From JAZGGS01 sp963714405 (GTDB taxonomy: Bacteria; Bacteroidota; Ignavibacteria; Ignavibacteriales; Ignavibacteriaceae), in NCBI GenBank assembly GCA_963714405.1, contig CAVQOH010000001.1, positions 682,001 through 746,000 on the forward strand: a stretch of 64,000 bases of DNA, written 5' to 3'. Of this stretch, positions 26,483 to 35,685 are shown in pieces. Position 1 is the stretch's first letter. The number at the start of each line of letters is the position of its first letter. Under the pieces are notes generated by a model. The model ran no database searches. It had not been told where the DNA came from and saw only the letters and a list, made by a program, of their open reading frames with translations. The translations under genes and the position numbers were made by a program.

Positions 26483-28453
26483 ATGAAATTAATTTTAATA
26501 AATGTATTCCTGTTACTTGCAACAGTATCTATTTACAGTCAGTCTAAAGATGATTGTCTTTTATGCCACGATGATAAAGATTTTAAAGGTAAGGTTAAAG
26601 GAAAGACAATTTCACTCTTCGTTGGAGAAACTCGTTATAACTCATCAGTGCACGGAGGTTTGGATTGTATTGATTGCCATGAAGATCTTGATGCAGAAAA
26701 TATTCCACACAGAACAGAATTTAATAAAGTTGATTGCGGTACATGCCATGATGAAGTAATGCAACTTTACCAGGAATGTTTTCACGGTAAAGCTAAAGCA
26801 CGAGGCGATCCTTTAGCACCAACCTGCCAGGGTTGTCATGGATCACATTATATTTTGGAAGTCAGAGATCATAATTCTGATGTTTCTCCTCTTAAAATAC
26901 CGTTTTTATGCGGAAGGTGCCACCGCGAAGGAACTCCTGTTCAACTGCAGCGTAACATTCCTCAGGATAGAATCCTTGAAAATTACTCACAGAGTATTCA
27001 TGGTGAGGGCTTGCTTAAAAAAGGACTTACGGTTTCAGCAACTTGTGTTTCATGCCATTCACCACACAGAATTCTTCCTCACACTGATCCGAGATCTACA
27101 ATCTCGCGGCAAAATATTGCTGCCACTTGCTCTGTTTGTCATTCAGAGATTGAACAAGTTCATAGAAAAATAATAAAAGGTGAATTGTGGGAAAAAGAAT
27201 CTCATGTTTTACCAGCCTGCGTTGATTGTCATCAACCGCATGAAATCAGGGGCTCATTTTACGAATTTGGAATGGCTGATTTCGATTGTCTTGAATGCCA
27301 TGAAAAACAAGATATTGTTCATTCTGAGGATGGCAGATCGCTCTTTGTTGATTATAACAAATTAAAAGGATCAATGCATTCTAAAACAGCTTGCAGCCAA
27401 TGTCATTCCGAAGTTAATATTTCTAAGAAGCGAGCTTGTGAAAGTATTAAGCATAAAGTTGATTGTTCATCCTGCCATGCAGAAGTAGGGGAAGAATATG
27501 CTGTAAGTACGCATGGAACATTATCTGCCCAATTAGATGAAAATGCACCAACTTGCAAAGAATGTCATGGTACACATGACATTATGGGAAATGAGGACCC
27601 CGATTCACCAATCTTTGCTACAAAAATACCAACACTTTGTGCAAGATGCCATCGTGAAGGTGAACAAGCTGCAATCCGTTACCTGGGAACCGAAAAAGAT
27701 ATTATTGAGCACTATGCCGAAAGTATCCATGGCAAAGGATTAATTAAAAGCGGTCTAACTGTTACTGCAACCTGTACAGATTGCCATACCGCACATCGTG
27801 AACTTCCTCATGATAATAAAGAATCAAGTATTCACCCATTGAATATTTCATCAACCTGCGGTAATTGCCATTACGGAATTGAGGAACAATTTAACAAAAG
27901 CGTACACTCGCCTAATAATACGGAAACAGATGAAGAATTGCCTGTCTGTAATGATTGCCACAGTGCACATACAATAAAAAGAGCTGATACAGATGGATTT
28001 AAATTAGAAATTATGGATCAGTGCGGCAGATGCCACGAGGATATTGCAACCACTTATTTTGATACATATCATGGTAAAGTTAGCCAGCTTGGTTATACTA
28101 AAACTGCCAAATGTTATGATTGCCATGGAGCCCATGATATTTTACCACCGATAAATCCTGAATCAAAATTGAGCAGAAACAATGTTGTGGAAACCTGCAA
28201 AACCTGCCACCCGGCCGCAAACAGGCAGTTTGCAGGTTATTTGACTCATGCAACTCATCACGATCCGAATAAATACCCTTTTCTGTTCTGGGTATTTTGG
28301 GGAATGACTGGTTTAGTAATGAGCACTTTCATATTCTTTGGAATTCATACTTTGCTTTGGCTTCCACGTTCTCTGCAGTGGAGAAGAGAAATTCAAAGGA
28401 GGATTAATAATACCGCGGGCGAAATTTCAAATAATAATAAGGATGAAGCTTGA
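26483..28453 (+). CDS. 19-heme cytochrome c with C-terminal membrane anchor
   Basis: The 656-residue protein has a signal peptide (to about SQS at 19-21), nineteen CXXCH motifs, and one membrane helix near residues 606-632 (FLFWVFWGMTGLVMSTFIFF) with a short basic tail in the cytoplasm. Two internal blocks are clearly related: each runs from an APTC..CHG.H heme through CGRCHREG/CARCHREG, an S.HG.GL segment, ATC..CH and a C..CH pair. It is thus a duplicated periplasmic heme wire anchored in the inner membrane. It ends on a TGATG overlap with the next cytochrome b gene, so the pair is co-translated and probably forms a complex. Confidence 0.9.
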   Translation: MKLILINVFLLLATVSIYSQSKDDCLLCHDDKDFKGKVKGKTISLFVGETRYNSSVHGGLDCIDCHEDLDAENIPHRTEFNKVDCGTCHDEVMQLYQECFHGKAKARGDPLAPTCQGCHGSHYILEVRDHNSDVSPLKIPFLCGRCHREGTPVQLQRNIPQDRILENYSQSIHGEGLLKKGLTVSATCVSCHSPHRILPHTDPRSTISRQNIAATCSVCHSEIEQVHRKIIKGELWEKESHVLPACVDCHQPHEIRGSFYEFGMADFDCLECHEKQDIVHSEDGRSLFVDYNKLKGSMHSKTACSQCHSEVNISKKRACESIKHKVDCSSCHAEVGEEYAVSTHGTLSAQLDENAPTCKECHGTHDIMGNEDPDSPIFATKIPTLCARCHREGEQAAIRYLGTEKDIIEHYAESIHGKGLIKSGLTVTATCTDCHTAHRELPHDNKESSIHPLNISSTCGNCHYGIEEQFNKSVHSPNNTETDEELPVCNDCHSAHTIKRADTDGFKLEIMDQCGRCHEDIATTYFDTYHGKVSQLGYTKTAKCYDCHGAHDILPPINPESKLSRNNVVETCKTCHPAANRQFAGYLTHATHHDPNKYPFLFWVFWGMTGLVMSTFIFFGIHTLLWLPRSLQWRREIQRRINNTAGEISNNNKDEA

Positions 28454-29289
28454 TGAACCATGGGAGTAAATATGTAATAAGGTTCTCAAGGCTTAACAGG
28501 GTGCTTCATGTTCTTATGATCATCAGCTTTCTAATACTTTCGTTAACAGGTATGTCACTTAAGTTTTCATATACCGGTTGGGCAAAAGTTTTATCAAGGT
28601 TTTTTGGTGGATTTGAATCTGCCGGTTATTGGCATAGGTTCGCTGCAGTAATAATGATTATTGTTTTCATTACACATCTTATTGATTTGGTAAGATTAAA
28701 AAAGAAAGAATTTAAAACCTGGAAATCTTTATTTTTAGGAAAAAATTCAATGCTGATTAATAAAAAAGATTTAGATGATTTTGTTGGTTCACTTAAATGG
28801 TTTATAGGAAAAGGACCAAGACCAGAATATGGACGATGGACGTATTGGGAAAAGTTTGATTATTTTGCTGTTTTCTGGGGAATGTTTGTGATTGGCTCAA
28901 GTGGAATGATGCTATGGTTTCCGGAATTTTTTACAAATTTTTTTCCCGGCTGGATTATAAATGTAACAACAATTGTTCATAGTGATGAAGCACTGCTTGC
29001 AACCGGTTTTATTTTTACAGTTCATTTTTTTAATACACACCTGCGACCGGAAAAATTTCCAATGGATATAGTTATCTTTTCAGGAATGGTGCCTCTTGAA
29101 GAATTTAAATTGGATAGACCCGATGAATATAAACAGATGGTTGAGGATGGTACGCTTGAAAAACACCTCGTACAGGAGTATCCACCAATAGTCCTTAAGG
29201 GTATGAAAGTTTTTGGTTGGTCTGCACTTATAACCGGGTTTAGCATAATAATATGGATTATTTATGCAATGATTTTTGCATATAGATAA
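28453..29289 (+). CDS. Membrane cytochrome b, formate dehydrogenase gamma/thiosulfate reductase type
   Basis: The 278-residue protein has four to five membrane helices and the histidines expected for two b hemes (NRVLHVLMII, WHRFAAVIM, FITHLIDL, IVHSDEALL, FTVHFF). The start is the ATG at 28453, overlapping the stop of the 19-heme gene; the frame could begin one codon earlier at TTG. With its partner it would oxidise menaquinol and pass electrons to the 19-heme chain, a split version of the fusion in the first gene. No molybdopterin subunit is present, so it is not a standard formate dehydrogenase. Confidence 0.88.
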   Translation: MNHGSKYVIRFSRLNRVLHVLMIISFLILSLTGMSLKFSYTGWAKVLSRFFGGFESAGYWHRFAAVIMIIVFITHLIDLVRLKKKEFKTWKSLFLGKNSMLINKKDLDDFVGSLKWFIGKGPRPEYGRWTYWEKFDYFAVFWGMFVIGSSGMMLWFPEFFTNFFPGWIINVTTIVHSDEALLATGFIFTVHFFNTHLRPEKFPMDIVIFSGMVPLEEFKLDRPDEYKQMVEDGTLEKHLVQEYPPIVLKGMKVFGWSALITGFSIIIWIIYAMIFAYR

Positions 29290-29319
29290 AAACAGTGCAA
29301 TTTATCTGCTAGAATTTAA

Positions 29320-30840
29320 ATGAAAAAATTTTTTCCTTCATCAATATATAATCCGATCACGTTAACCGGATTTGCGATTAGTTCAGTAAGTTTTGGTTTA
29401 ATTGTATTCCTTTTTACTTTAGAATTTTTTGCTCCCGATCCCAATCCCTACATGGGGATAATCACATTTATAATTCTTCCTGTGTTTTTAATAATCGGAT
29501 TAATCTTAATAACCGTCGGTTTTATAAGAGAAAAACGAAGAGAAACTCTTGGACTAAAACGCTACAAAAAATTTCCGGTGATTGATTTAAACGATGCCAA
29601 ACAAAAAAGGATGATAATTACCATTTCTGCAGGAACATTGTTGTTACTATTATCCTCGGCATTTGGCAGCTATAAAGCATATGAATATACTGAATCTGAT
29701 GAATTTTGTGGAACCATTTGCCATACGGTAATGGAACCCGAGTACACAGCTTATCTTCAATCACCTCATTCTAGGGTTGGATGTGTAAAATGCCATATTG
29801 GTTCGGGAGCCAATTGGTTTGTAAAAGCAAAGATATCAGGAGCTTACCAGGTTTATTCGGTTTTGTTCAATAAATTTTCAAGACCAATTCCCACTCCTGT
29901 GCATGAACTAAGACCTGCAGAAGGAACTTGTGAGCAATGTCATTCGCCAGAACATTTTTTCTCCGAGATAAAATACAGTTCGGATTATTTTTTATATGAT
30001 GAAAAAAATACAAAATCCAGTATTTCCATGTTGTTAAAAATAGGTGGGGGCAACAGTGAATTGGGTAGAACGGAAGGCATCCATTGGCATATGAACATTG
30101 CCAACAAAATAAATTATATTCATACAGATGAGAAAAGGAATAAAATTCCCTGGGTAAAATTAACAACGGTAGATGGGAATGAAACTATTTACCGTAGTAA
30201 AGAAATTAAATTTGATGAAGAAAATTATAATGAAGAAAATTTTAGATTAATGGATTGCATTGATTGCCATAACAGACCTTCACATATTTTTCAACCGGCA
30301 GATAAATCAGTTAATCTATCTCTTTCAATGGGTAGAATTGATAAGGAATTACCTTATATCAAAAGCATTGCTGTTGAATCACTTGAGTTTCCATATTCTA
30401 ACAAGTTGGTTGCGTTAGATAGTATAAAAATATTCATAGAAAATTTCTATCAGCACAACTATCCTGATTTGTTTAGCTTAAGATCAGAATCAATAAGTAA
30501 AAGTATTATTGAGATTCAAAAAATATACGATCGAAATTATTTCCCTGAAATGAATACAAGCTGGAGAGCTTTTCCTAATCATATTTCACATTTGTATGAT
30601 ACTGGTTGTTTTAGATGCCATGATGGTAAGCATTTTAGTGATGATGGAAAAGTAATTTCTAAAGATTGCAAGCTATGTCATTCAATTATTCAGCAGGTAA
30701 CACCTGATGGCAACAAACATCTTTCGCTTGGTGGATTGGATTTTATTCACCCTGTAGATCTTGAAGAATCTATAATTGAAAATGAATGTATTGACTGCCA
30801 TTCAAGAGAGGATAGAGAAGAGAATTCAGAACAACATTAA
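29320..30840 (+). CDS. NapC/NirT-like multiheme cytochrome with three membrane helices
   Basis: The 506-residue protein has two N-terminal membrane helices (about 14-35 and 44-67) and a third near 100-115, just before the heme domain. The first heme motif is CGTICH, with three residues between cysteines, followed by six CXXCH motifs (CVKCH, CEQCH, CIDCH, CFRCH, CKLCH, CIDCH). The early part (FCGTICHTVMEPEYTAYLQS, SPHSRVGCVKCH) matches NapC/NirT quinol dehydrogenases. The extra helices and longer C-terminal heme region are not typical. It ends the cytochrome operon and probably offers another menaquinol exit route. Confidence 0.86.
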   Translation: MKKFFPSSIYNPITLTGFAISSVSFGLIVFLFTLEFFAPDPNPYMGIITFIILPVFLIIGLILITVGFIREKRRETLGLKRYKKFPVIDLNDAKQKRMIITISAGTLLLLLSSAFGSYKAYEYTESDEFCGTICHTVMEPEYTAYLQSPHSRVGCVKCHIGSGANWFVKAKISGAYQVYSVLFNKFSRPIPTPVHELRPAEGTCEQCHSPEHFFSEIKYSSDYFLYDEKNTKSSISMLLKIGGGNSELGRTEGIHWHMNIANKINYIHTDEKRNKIPWVKLTTVDGNETIYRSKEIKFDEENYNEENFRLMDCIDCHNRPSHIFQPADKSVNLSLSMGRIDKELPYIKSIAVESLEFPYSNKLVALDSIKIFIENFYQHNYPDLFSLRSESISKSIIEIQKIYDRNYFPEMNTSWRAFPNHISHLYDTGCFRCHDGKHFSDDGKVISKDCKLCHSIIQQVTPDGNKHLSLGGLDFIHPVDLEESIIENECIDCHSREDREENSEQH

Positions 30841-30848
30841 ATTATATT

Positions 30849-32036
30849 TTACCTACCATCAACATTTTTTGAAGCATTACCAGTAATAATTAATAGGATT
30901 CTTCCAAGCTGGTTTAATTTTTCTTCAGCAATTATTTTTTTGTACGCAGCATAAACTGTAGCTGACGATAATTCACAATTAATTCCAGCTTTTTCTAAAA
31001 ATTCCAACTGCGTAGTTAGCAGTTCATTATCTGTAAGTGAAACGGCAAATCCATTACTTTTTTTAACGGCTTCTGTTGCCATATAAAGGTTACGCGGTGC
31101 ACCTGCTGAAATACTATCTGCAATGGTATGTGCTGGTTTAAAATCGAACCTGCCAGTATCTAAATATCTTACTAAGGCATCGCTTCCTTTTGCCTGAACC
31201 GCGATTAGTCTGGGAAGTTTATCAATCCAGCCAAGTTTCAGTAACTCATTAAATCCTTTGTAAATGCCGGCTATTATTACTCCATCTCCAACCGGAATTA
31301 AAATAGAATCAGGAATAATTCCTTTTGAAGAAATAAAAATATCGTAAGCCGCAGATTTCTTTCCCTCAATTGTTAATGGATTGTATGCTGTATTCCTGTT
31401 GTACCAATTATTTTTTACTGATTGCTCAAGACAATAATCAAAAGCTTTATCATAATCACCTTCAATAATATTTAAAATTGCACCATATGATATAATCTGT
31501 TTTGCTTTTTCATCTGGAATATTCTTAGGAACAAATATCCTTGCATTCAATCCCATTTTTTTACAGATACCTGCAAGTGATGAACCTGCATTTCCGGTAG
31601 AAGCTGTTGCAATTTCGTTTATACCTAATTCCATTGCTTTAAGAACAACAAGTGAAGTTGCTCTGTCTTTATAAGAGAAAGTTGGATTGTGTGTTTCATC
31701 CATCAACCACAAATCATTCTCATCTATAACAGTTTTATAATACTGATTATCCGGAAGAGAAAGTTTATTTAACTGTTCAGTTTTTATTGTTGTTAAATTA
31801 AGCGGCCACAGATAAGGGTATAACCAAAATTTCCCGGGAGTAAGTTTTAGGAAATCATCTTTGCTTAATTTCTTTTTTAATTTTTCGTAATCATAATTAA
31901 CGGTTAAAACACCTTCGAGAGGTTTATTCTTCTCAGATTTTCCGCATTTTGGGCACAGATATTTAAATTTATTTTCTATTTCCACAGCAGAAAATTCTGC
32001 GTTACAGGTAAAACATTTGTAAAAATATTTTAGCAT
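30849..32036 (-). CDS. thrC: Threonine synthase
   Basis: The protein is a fold-type II PLP enzyme converting O-phosphohomoserine to threonine. The PLP lysine is in NPTFSYKDRAT, the phosphate loop is ASTGNAGSSLAG, and a late TGNASKN motif is present. An N-terminal zinc ribbon (CFTC and CPKC) occurs in many bacterial and archaeal threonine synthases. I use the ATG at 32036 (MLKYFYKCFTC); a TTG at 32081 would add 15 residues without family likeness. It runs convergent with the cytochrome operon, nine bases away, with no clear terminator between. Confidence 0.9.
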   Translation of the reverse strand: MLKYFYKCFTCNAEFSAVEIENKFKYLCPKCGKSEKNKPLEGVLTVNYDYEKLKKKLSKDDFLKLTPGKFWLYPYLWPLNLTTIKTEQLNKLSLPDNQYYKTVIDENDLWLMDETHNPTFSYKDRATSLVVLKAMELGINEIATASTGNAGSSLAGICKKMGLNARIFVPKNIPDEKAKQIISYGAILNIIEGDYDKAFDYCLEQSVKNNWYNRNTAYNPLTIEGKKSAAYDIFISSKGIIPDSILIPVGDGVIIAGIYKGFNELLKLGWIDKLPRLIAVQAKGSDALVRYLDTGRFDFKPAHTIADSISAGAPRNLYMATEAVKKSNGFAVSLTDNELLTTQLEFLEKAGINCELSSATVYAAYKKIIAEEKLNQLGRILLIITGNASKNVDGR

Positions 32037-32116
32037 AAAATATTTATTGTAAAAATATTGTTTAATCTTTATCTTGTACAAAGATAACTAATAATAAAAA
32101 ATATTTTCTTCACATA

Positions 32117-32635
32117 ATGAATGGTGAAATATTAATCCATACTATTAATGAGTTTAATAGAAACTCCACTATATTTAACTCACTATTCAGTGATGTGCAA
32201 AGCGAATTAATTTTGTGGAAACCAGAATCAACTAAATGGTGCCTTTTGGAAATAATTTGCCATCTTTATGATGAAGAACGTGAAGATTTTCGTGCAAGAA
32301 TTAAACATGTATTTGAAAATCCAAAAGCAGCATTACCGCAAATTGATCCTACGGGATGGGTAACAAGCCGTAATTACATAAAGCTGAACTACCAGGAAAC
32401 ATTAAATAATTTTATGATTGAAAGAAAAGAATCTATCAATTGGCTGAAATCTCTGAAAAATTCAAATTGGTCTGCTGCATATGATCATCCAAAATTTGGC
32501 AAGATGACAGCAAAAATGTTTTTATCAAACTGGCTTGCTCACGATTATCTTCATATTAGACAAATATTAAAATTAAAGTTTGATTATCTAAAGAAACTAA
32601 CTGATGAATCACTGACTTATGCAGGTGAATGGTAA
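32117..32635 (+). CDS. DinB-superfamily protein
   Basis: The 172-residue helical protein shows the DinB/YfiT-type pattern: a His in the second helix (EIICHLYDEE) and a His pair in the last helix (WLAHDYLHIRQIL), which together bind a divalent metal. Family members include thiol transferases and stress-induced proteins, but most are uncharacterised. It is divergent from thrC with an 80-base gap. No specific substrate can be inferred. Confidence 0.8.
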   Translation: MNGEILIHTINEFNRNSTIFNSLFSDVQSELILWKPESTKWCLLEIICHLYDEEREDFRARIKHVFENPKAALPQIDPTGWVTSRNYIKLNYQETLNNFMIERKESINWLKSLKNSNWSAAYDHPKFGKMTAKMFLSNWLAHDYLHIRQILKLKFDYLKKLTDESLTYAGEW

Positions 32636-32695
32636 ATAGTGTAACTATTTTTACACACATCTGCATTTATTAAACTTTGGATAATTAGAAGGAAA

Positions 32696-33319
32696 ATGAA
32701 AAGACACAAAACAGTTGATGAATATTTTGCATCAAATATGCATTGGAAATATGAGCTGAATAAACTGAGAAACATAATTATCAAAACAGAATTAAATGAA
32801 ACCGTTAAATGGGGTGCACCGGTTTATACCTTTAATCAAAAAAATATCGTCGGACTTGGAGCGTTCAAATCTTACGTAGGTTTATGGTTTTTTCAGGGTG
32901 CACTTTTAAAGGATATTAAGCAAAAATTGGTTAACGCACAGGAAGGTATAACCAAAGCACAGAGACAAATGCGTTTTAATTCGATTGATGAAATTGACGA
33001 AAATTTAGTTTTAGATTATGTAAAAGAAGCAATAAAGAATCAGAAAGAAGGAAAAGAAATACAACCTACTAAAAAAACTTCCGTTTCTATTCCTAAAGAG
33101 TTAAAAAGAGAGCTGGGTATAAATTCAAAGCTTAAAAAGAATTTCGATTTGTTATCTCCTTTTAGGCAAAGAGAATATTGTGAATATATCTCAGAAGCAA
33201 AAAAAGAAAAAACCAAGACAACAAGATTAAAAAAGATTGTGCCTATGATATTAAATGGAATTGGCTTAAACGATAAATATAGAGAACCGATTATAAAAAC
33301 TACATTGTTAAAGACATAA
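32696..33319 (+). CDS. YdeI/DUF1801-family protein
   Basis: The 207-residue protein has an N-terminal DUF1801 domain (VKWGAPVYTF, LWFFQGALLKD) and a C-terminal YdeI-type helical region (SPFRQREYCEYISEAKKE with later TRLKKIVPMI). B. subtilis YdeI-like proteins have been linked to stress and peptide resistance, but the biochemical role is unclear. Its end overlaps the convergent transcarbamylase by 20 bases. Confidence 0.8.
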   Translation: MKRHKTVDEYFASNMHWKYELNKLRNIIIKTELNETVKWGAPVYTFNQKNIVGLGAFKSYVGLWFFQGALLKDIKQKLVNAQEGITKAQRQMRFNSIDEIDENLVLDYVKEAIKNQKEGKEIQPTKKTSVSIPKELKRELGINSKLKKNFDLLSPFRQREYCEYISEAKKEKTKTTRLKKIVPMILNGIGLNDKYREPIIKTTLLKT

Positions 33320-34304
33320 TTGCCTTTGCTGTATGCAAGCGGTTTTCTGCTTCATCAAAAACAACCGATATATTTTCATCATCAATCACATCATCTGTAA
33401 CTTCATGGTTTCTATCTGCGGGTAGTGCATGCATTAGTTTTACATTTTTATTAGCAAGTTCAATTTTTTTTCTATCGCAAATCCAGTTATGATATTTTTC
33501 CAGGTTGGATTTCATCTCTTTCTTACATTCTTCTTCATTATCAAGATATTCCTGTACACCGTATTTACCAAAACCTCCCCAGTTTTTTGGAATAATAATA
33601 TCAGCCCCTTCAAATGCTGCACCCATATCATTAGTAAACTTTAGTGAACCATTTCCCTCTTCAGTGTTCTTCTTTGCTTTTTCAACTATGAAAGTACTTA
33701 GAGGAAACTCTTCCGGATGAGCAACGGTTACATCAATTCCAAATCTGGGAAATAATAATATCTGCGATTGTGGAACGGAAAGGGGTTTTGCATGAGTATC
33801 AGCGTAAGCCCATGAAACAGTAACTTTCAAACCTTTTGTATTTTTTCCAAACTTTTCAAAAATGGTCATTAAATCTGCTAAACCCTGAAATGGGTGATAA
33901 ACATCATCTTGTAATGACATAACTGGCTTAGCTGAATACTTAGCCATTTCGAAAAGATAATCTTTACCGATTCCGTAAAAACAATTTCGTGAAGCAATTC
34001 CATGACCCATTCTTGATAAAATTATTGCTGTATCTTTTGCAGATTCTCCATGTGAAAGCTGCATTTTATCAGCGGTAAGATCGTGTGCATGCCCTCCAAG
34101 TTGAGTCATACCAGCTTCCATTGAATTACGCGTTCTAGTTGATTGCTCAAAGAAAATCATAAATAAAGTTTTATGAAGAAGATGTAGATGTGGTTCCTCT
34201 TTGTAGAATTTATCTTTTAATTCAAATGCTTTGTTAAAAACAACATCAAGTTCTTCTTTTGTCCAATCATTACAAGTAAGAAAATGTTTTCCTTTCAAAT
34301 CCAT
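33300..34304 (-). CDS. ygeW: Knotted transcarbamylase, YgeW-like
   Basis: The 334-residue protein has the carbamoyl-phosphate loop STRTR, the HPFQGLADLM motif and a proline-rich knot region KPLSVPQSQILLF that marks knotted transcarbamylases such as YgeW and N-acetylornithine transcarbamylase. The C-terminal FDEAENRLHTAKAIM is ornithine-transcarbamylase-like, and the protein is shorter than E. coli YgeW (about 396 residues). The physiological substrate of YgeW is not settled. Position 45 bases downstream of ygeY, within a set of purine-related genes, supports the YgeW assignment over arginine synthesis. A carbamate kinase that would complete the usual set is absent from the window. Confidence 0.72.
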   Translation of the reverse strand: MDLKGKHFLTCNDWTKEELDVVFNKAFELKDKFYKEEPHLHLLHKTLFMIFFEQSTRTRNSMEAGMTQLGGHAHDLTADKMQLSHGESAKDTAIILSRMGHGIASRNCFYGIGKDYLFEMAKYSAKPVMSLQDDVYHPFQGLADLMTIFEKFGKNTKGLKVTVSWAYADTHAKPLSVPQSQILLFPRFGIDVTVAHPEEFPLSTFIVEKAKKNTEEGNGSLKFTNDMGAAFEGADIIIPKNWGGFGKYGVQEYLDNEEECKKEMKSNLEKYHNWICDRKKIELANKNVKLMHALPADRNHEVTDDVIDDENISVVFDEAENRLHTAKAIMSLTM

Positions 34305-34348
34305 CTTTACTCCATTTACTTCTGATTTTTTTTTTGCAGATAAATTTT

Positions 34349-35533
34349 TTAATAATTATTAACAAACATAGCATAAAATGCTGATGCTTTAACAAGATGC
34401 TCAATCGAAACTTTTTCGTTTGGTGCATGAGCGTGTTCTTCGTTACCAGGTCCAAATCCTATAACCGGAATTCTGTACATTCCGTTAATTGCCACACCGT
34501 TTGTTGAGAATGTCCATTTATCAACTAAAGGTTCTTTCTTAAACAATTGCTTATAGCTTTCAACTCCAGTTTTAATTATTGGATGATCAGCTTCTATTTT
34601 CCATGTAGGATAATATTTTTCCATACCATATTTTAATCCTGTATATGATGTTTTTTCATAGTTAAGTAATTCAACCTTTGCATTCATACCTTTAACTATC
34701 TCTTTTACCTGATGTAATGCAAGCTCTTTATCCTCACCCCAGGTTAGTCTTCTATCAAGATGAATTTTTGCAAAATCGGCAACTGCACAAAGTGATGGAC
34801 TTGATGAAACAAATTCTGAAATTGTAACACTTCCCTTTCCTAAAAAATTATCAACCGTTAACTGTTCATTTAATTTTTCAATTTCAAGTGCTGCCTTTGA
34901 TGCAGTATAAATTGCATTCTCTCCTCTTTCCGGAGCAGATCCATGAGCAGATAGTCCATAAAAAGATACTATTATTTCCATCCTTCCCCTGTGACCACGA
35001 TAGATATTAAGGTTAGTGGGTTCGGTAACAATCACACAGTCTGGTTGAAGTTTTTCTTCTTCAATCAGATATTTCCAGCAAAGTCCATCACAATCTTCTT
35101 CCATAACTGTTGCAGTAACATAAACAGTAACATCCTCATGTAAACCTATCTCGTTCAATATTATACCAGCAGTAATTGCAGCAGCAGGTCCTCCGGTTTG
35201 ATCGGCGGCTCCTCTTCCATGCACAAATCCATCTTTAATTTCTCCTCCCAAAGGATCAAATTTCCAGGCATCAAGATTTCCAAGATCAACAGTATCAATA
35301 TGTCCATCAATAGCAATTATTTTTTTTCCATTTCCAATTCTACCAATAGCATTTCCAAGCCCATCAATTTTAACTTCATCAAAACCTGCCTCTTCCATCA
35401 AAAATTTTATTTGATGAATGACCTCTTTTTCCTCTCCGCTTAGTGATTTTATCTTAATTAGTTTTGATAAATTATTTGCTGTGTATTCAGCATATTCATT
35501 TGCCTTCTTTAATATAAGTTCAGATAACTCCAT
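34349..35533 (-). CDS. ygeY: YgeY-family M20 metallohydrolase
   Basis: The 394-residue protein is an M20/M28-type zinc hydrolase with the ligands in order: His in IDGHIDTV, Asp in GRGAADQTGG, Glu pair in MEEDCDG, Glu in TEPTNL and His in GNEEHAHAPNE. The GAADQTGG and EEDCDGLCW segments resemble YgeY, annotated as a selenium-metabolism-linked hydrolase, more than ArgE or DapE. It likely cleaves an N-carbamoyl or amide bond in a ring-opened intermediate; that is inferred from the cluster. It is divergent from ygfK and shares with it a palindrome-bearing intergenic region. Confidence 0.85.
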   Translation of the reverse strand: MELSELILKKANEYAEYTANNLSKLIKIKSLSGEEKEVIHQIKFLMEEAGFDEVKIDGLGNAIGRIGNGKKIIAIDGHIDTVDLGNLDAWKFDPLGGEIKDGFVHGRGAADQTGGPAAAITAGIILNEIGLHEDVTVYVTATVMEEDCDGLCWKYLIEEEKLQPDCVIVTEPTNLNIYRGHRGRMEIIVSFYGLSAHGSAPERGENAIYTASKAALEIEKLNEQLTVDNFLGKGSVTISEFVSSSPSLCAVADFAKIHLDRRLTWGEDKELALHQVKEIVKGMNAKVELLNYEKTSYTGLKYGMEKYYPTWKIEADHPIIKTGVESYKQLFKKEPLVDKWTFSTNGVAINGMYRIPVIGFGPGNEEHAHAPNEKVSIEHLVKASAFYAMFVNNY

Positions 35534-35554
35534 AAATATTTCTCTTAAAATAAG

Positions 35555-35572
35555 TGATAACCAAAATTATCA
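35555..35572. promoter_or_regulatory. Palindrome between ygeY and ygfK, putative operator
   Basis: TGATAA (35555-35560) and TTATCA (35567-35572) form a perfect 6-base inverted repeat around CCAAAA. It lies 22 bases upstream of ygeY and 114 bases upstream of ygfK, a position suited to controlling the divergent pair. No regulator for the cluster is encoded next to it. The arms are short and AT-rich, so confidence is low. Confidence 0.35.
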
Positions 35573-35685
35573 AATATTGTTTAATAATGTTTAATTTATA
35601 CAGACATTTTTCTTAATCTTAATTTATATTAGTAACAGTATTTAGCATATTCTGTAATTCTAAATTAAACTTATTCTATGAGCTA

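Noticed and set aside
33300..34304. Assignment of the transcarbamylase as anabolic ornithine carbamoyltransferase (ArgF)
   Set aside because: The C-terminus is ArgF-like, but the knotted KPLSVPQS region and the ygeY/ygfK neighbourhood fit YgeW-type enzymes better. ArgF cannot be fully excluded without a tree.
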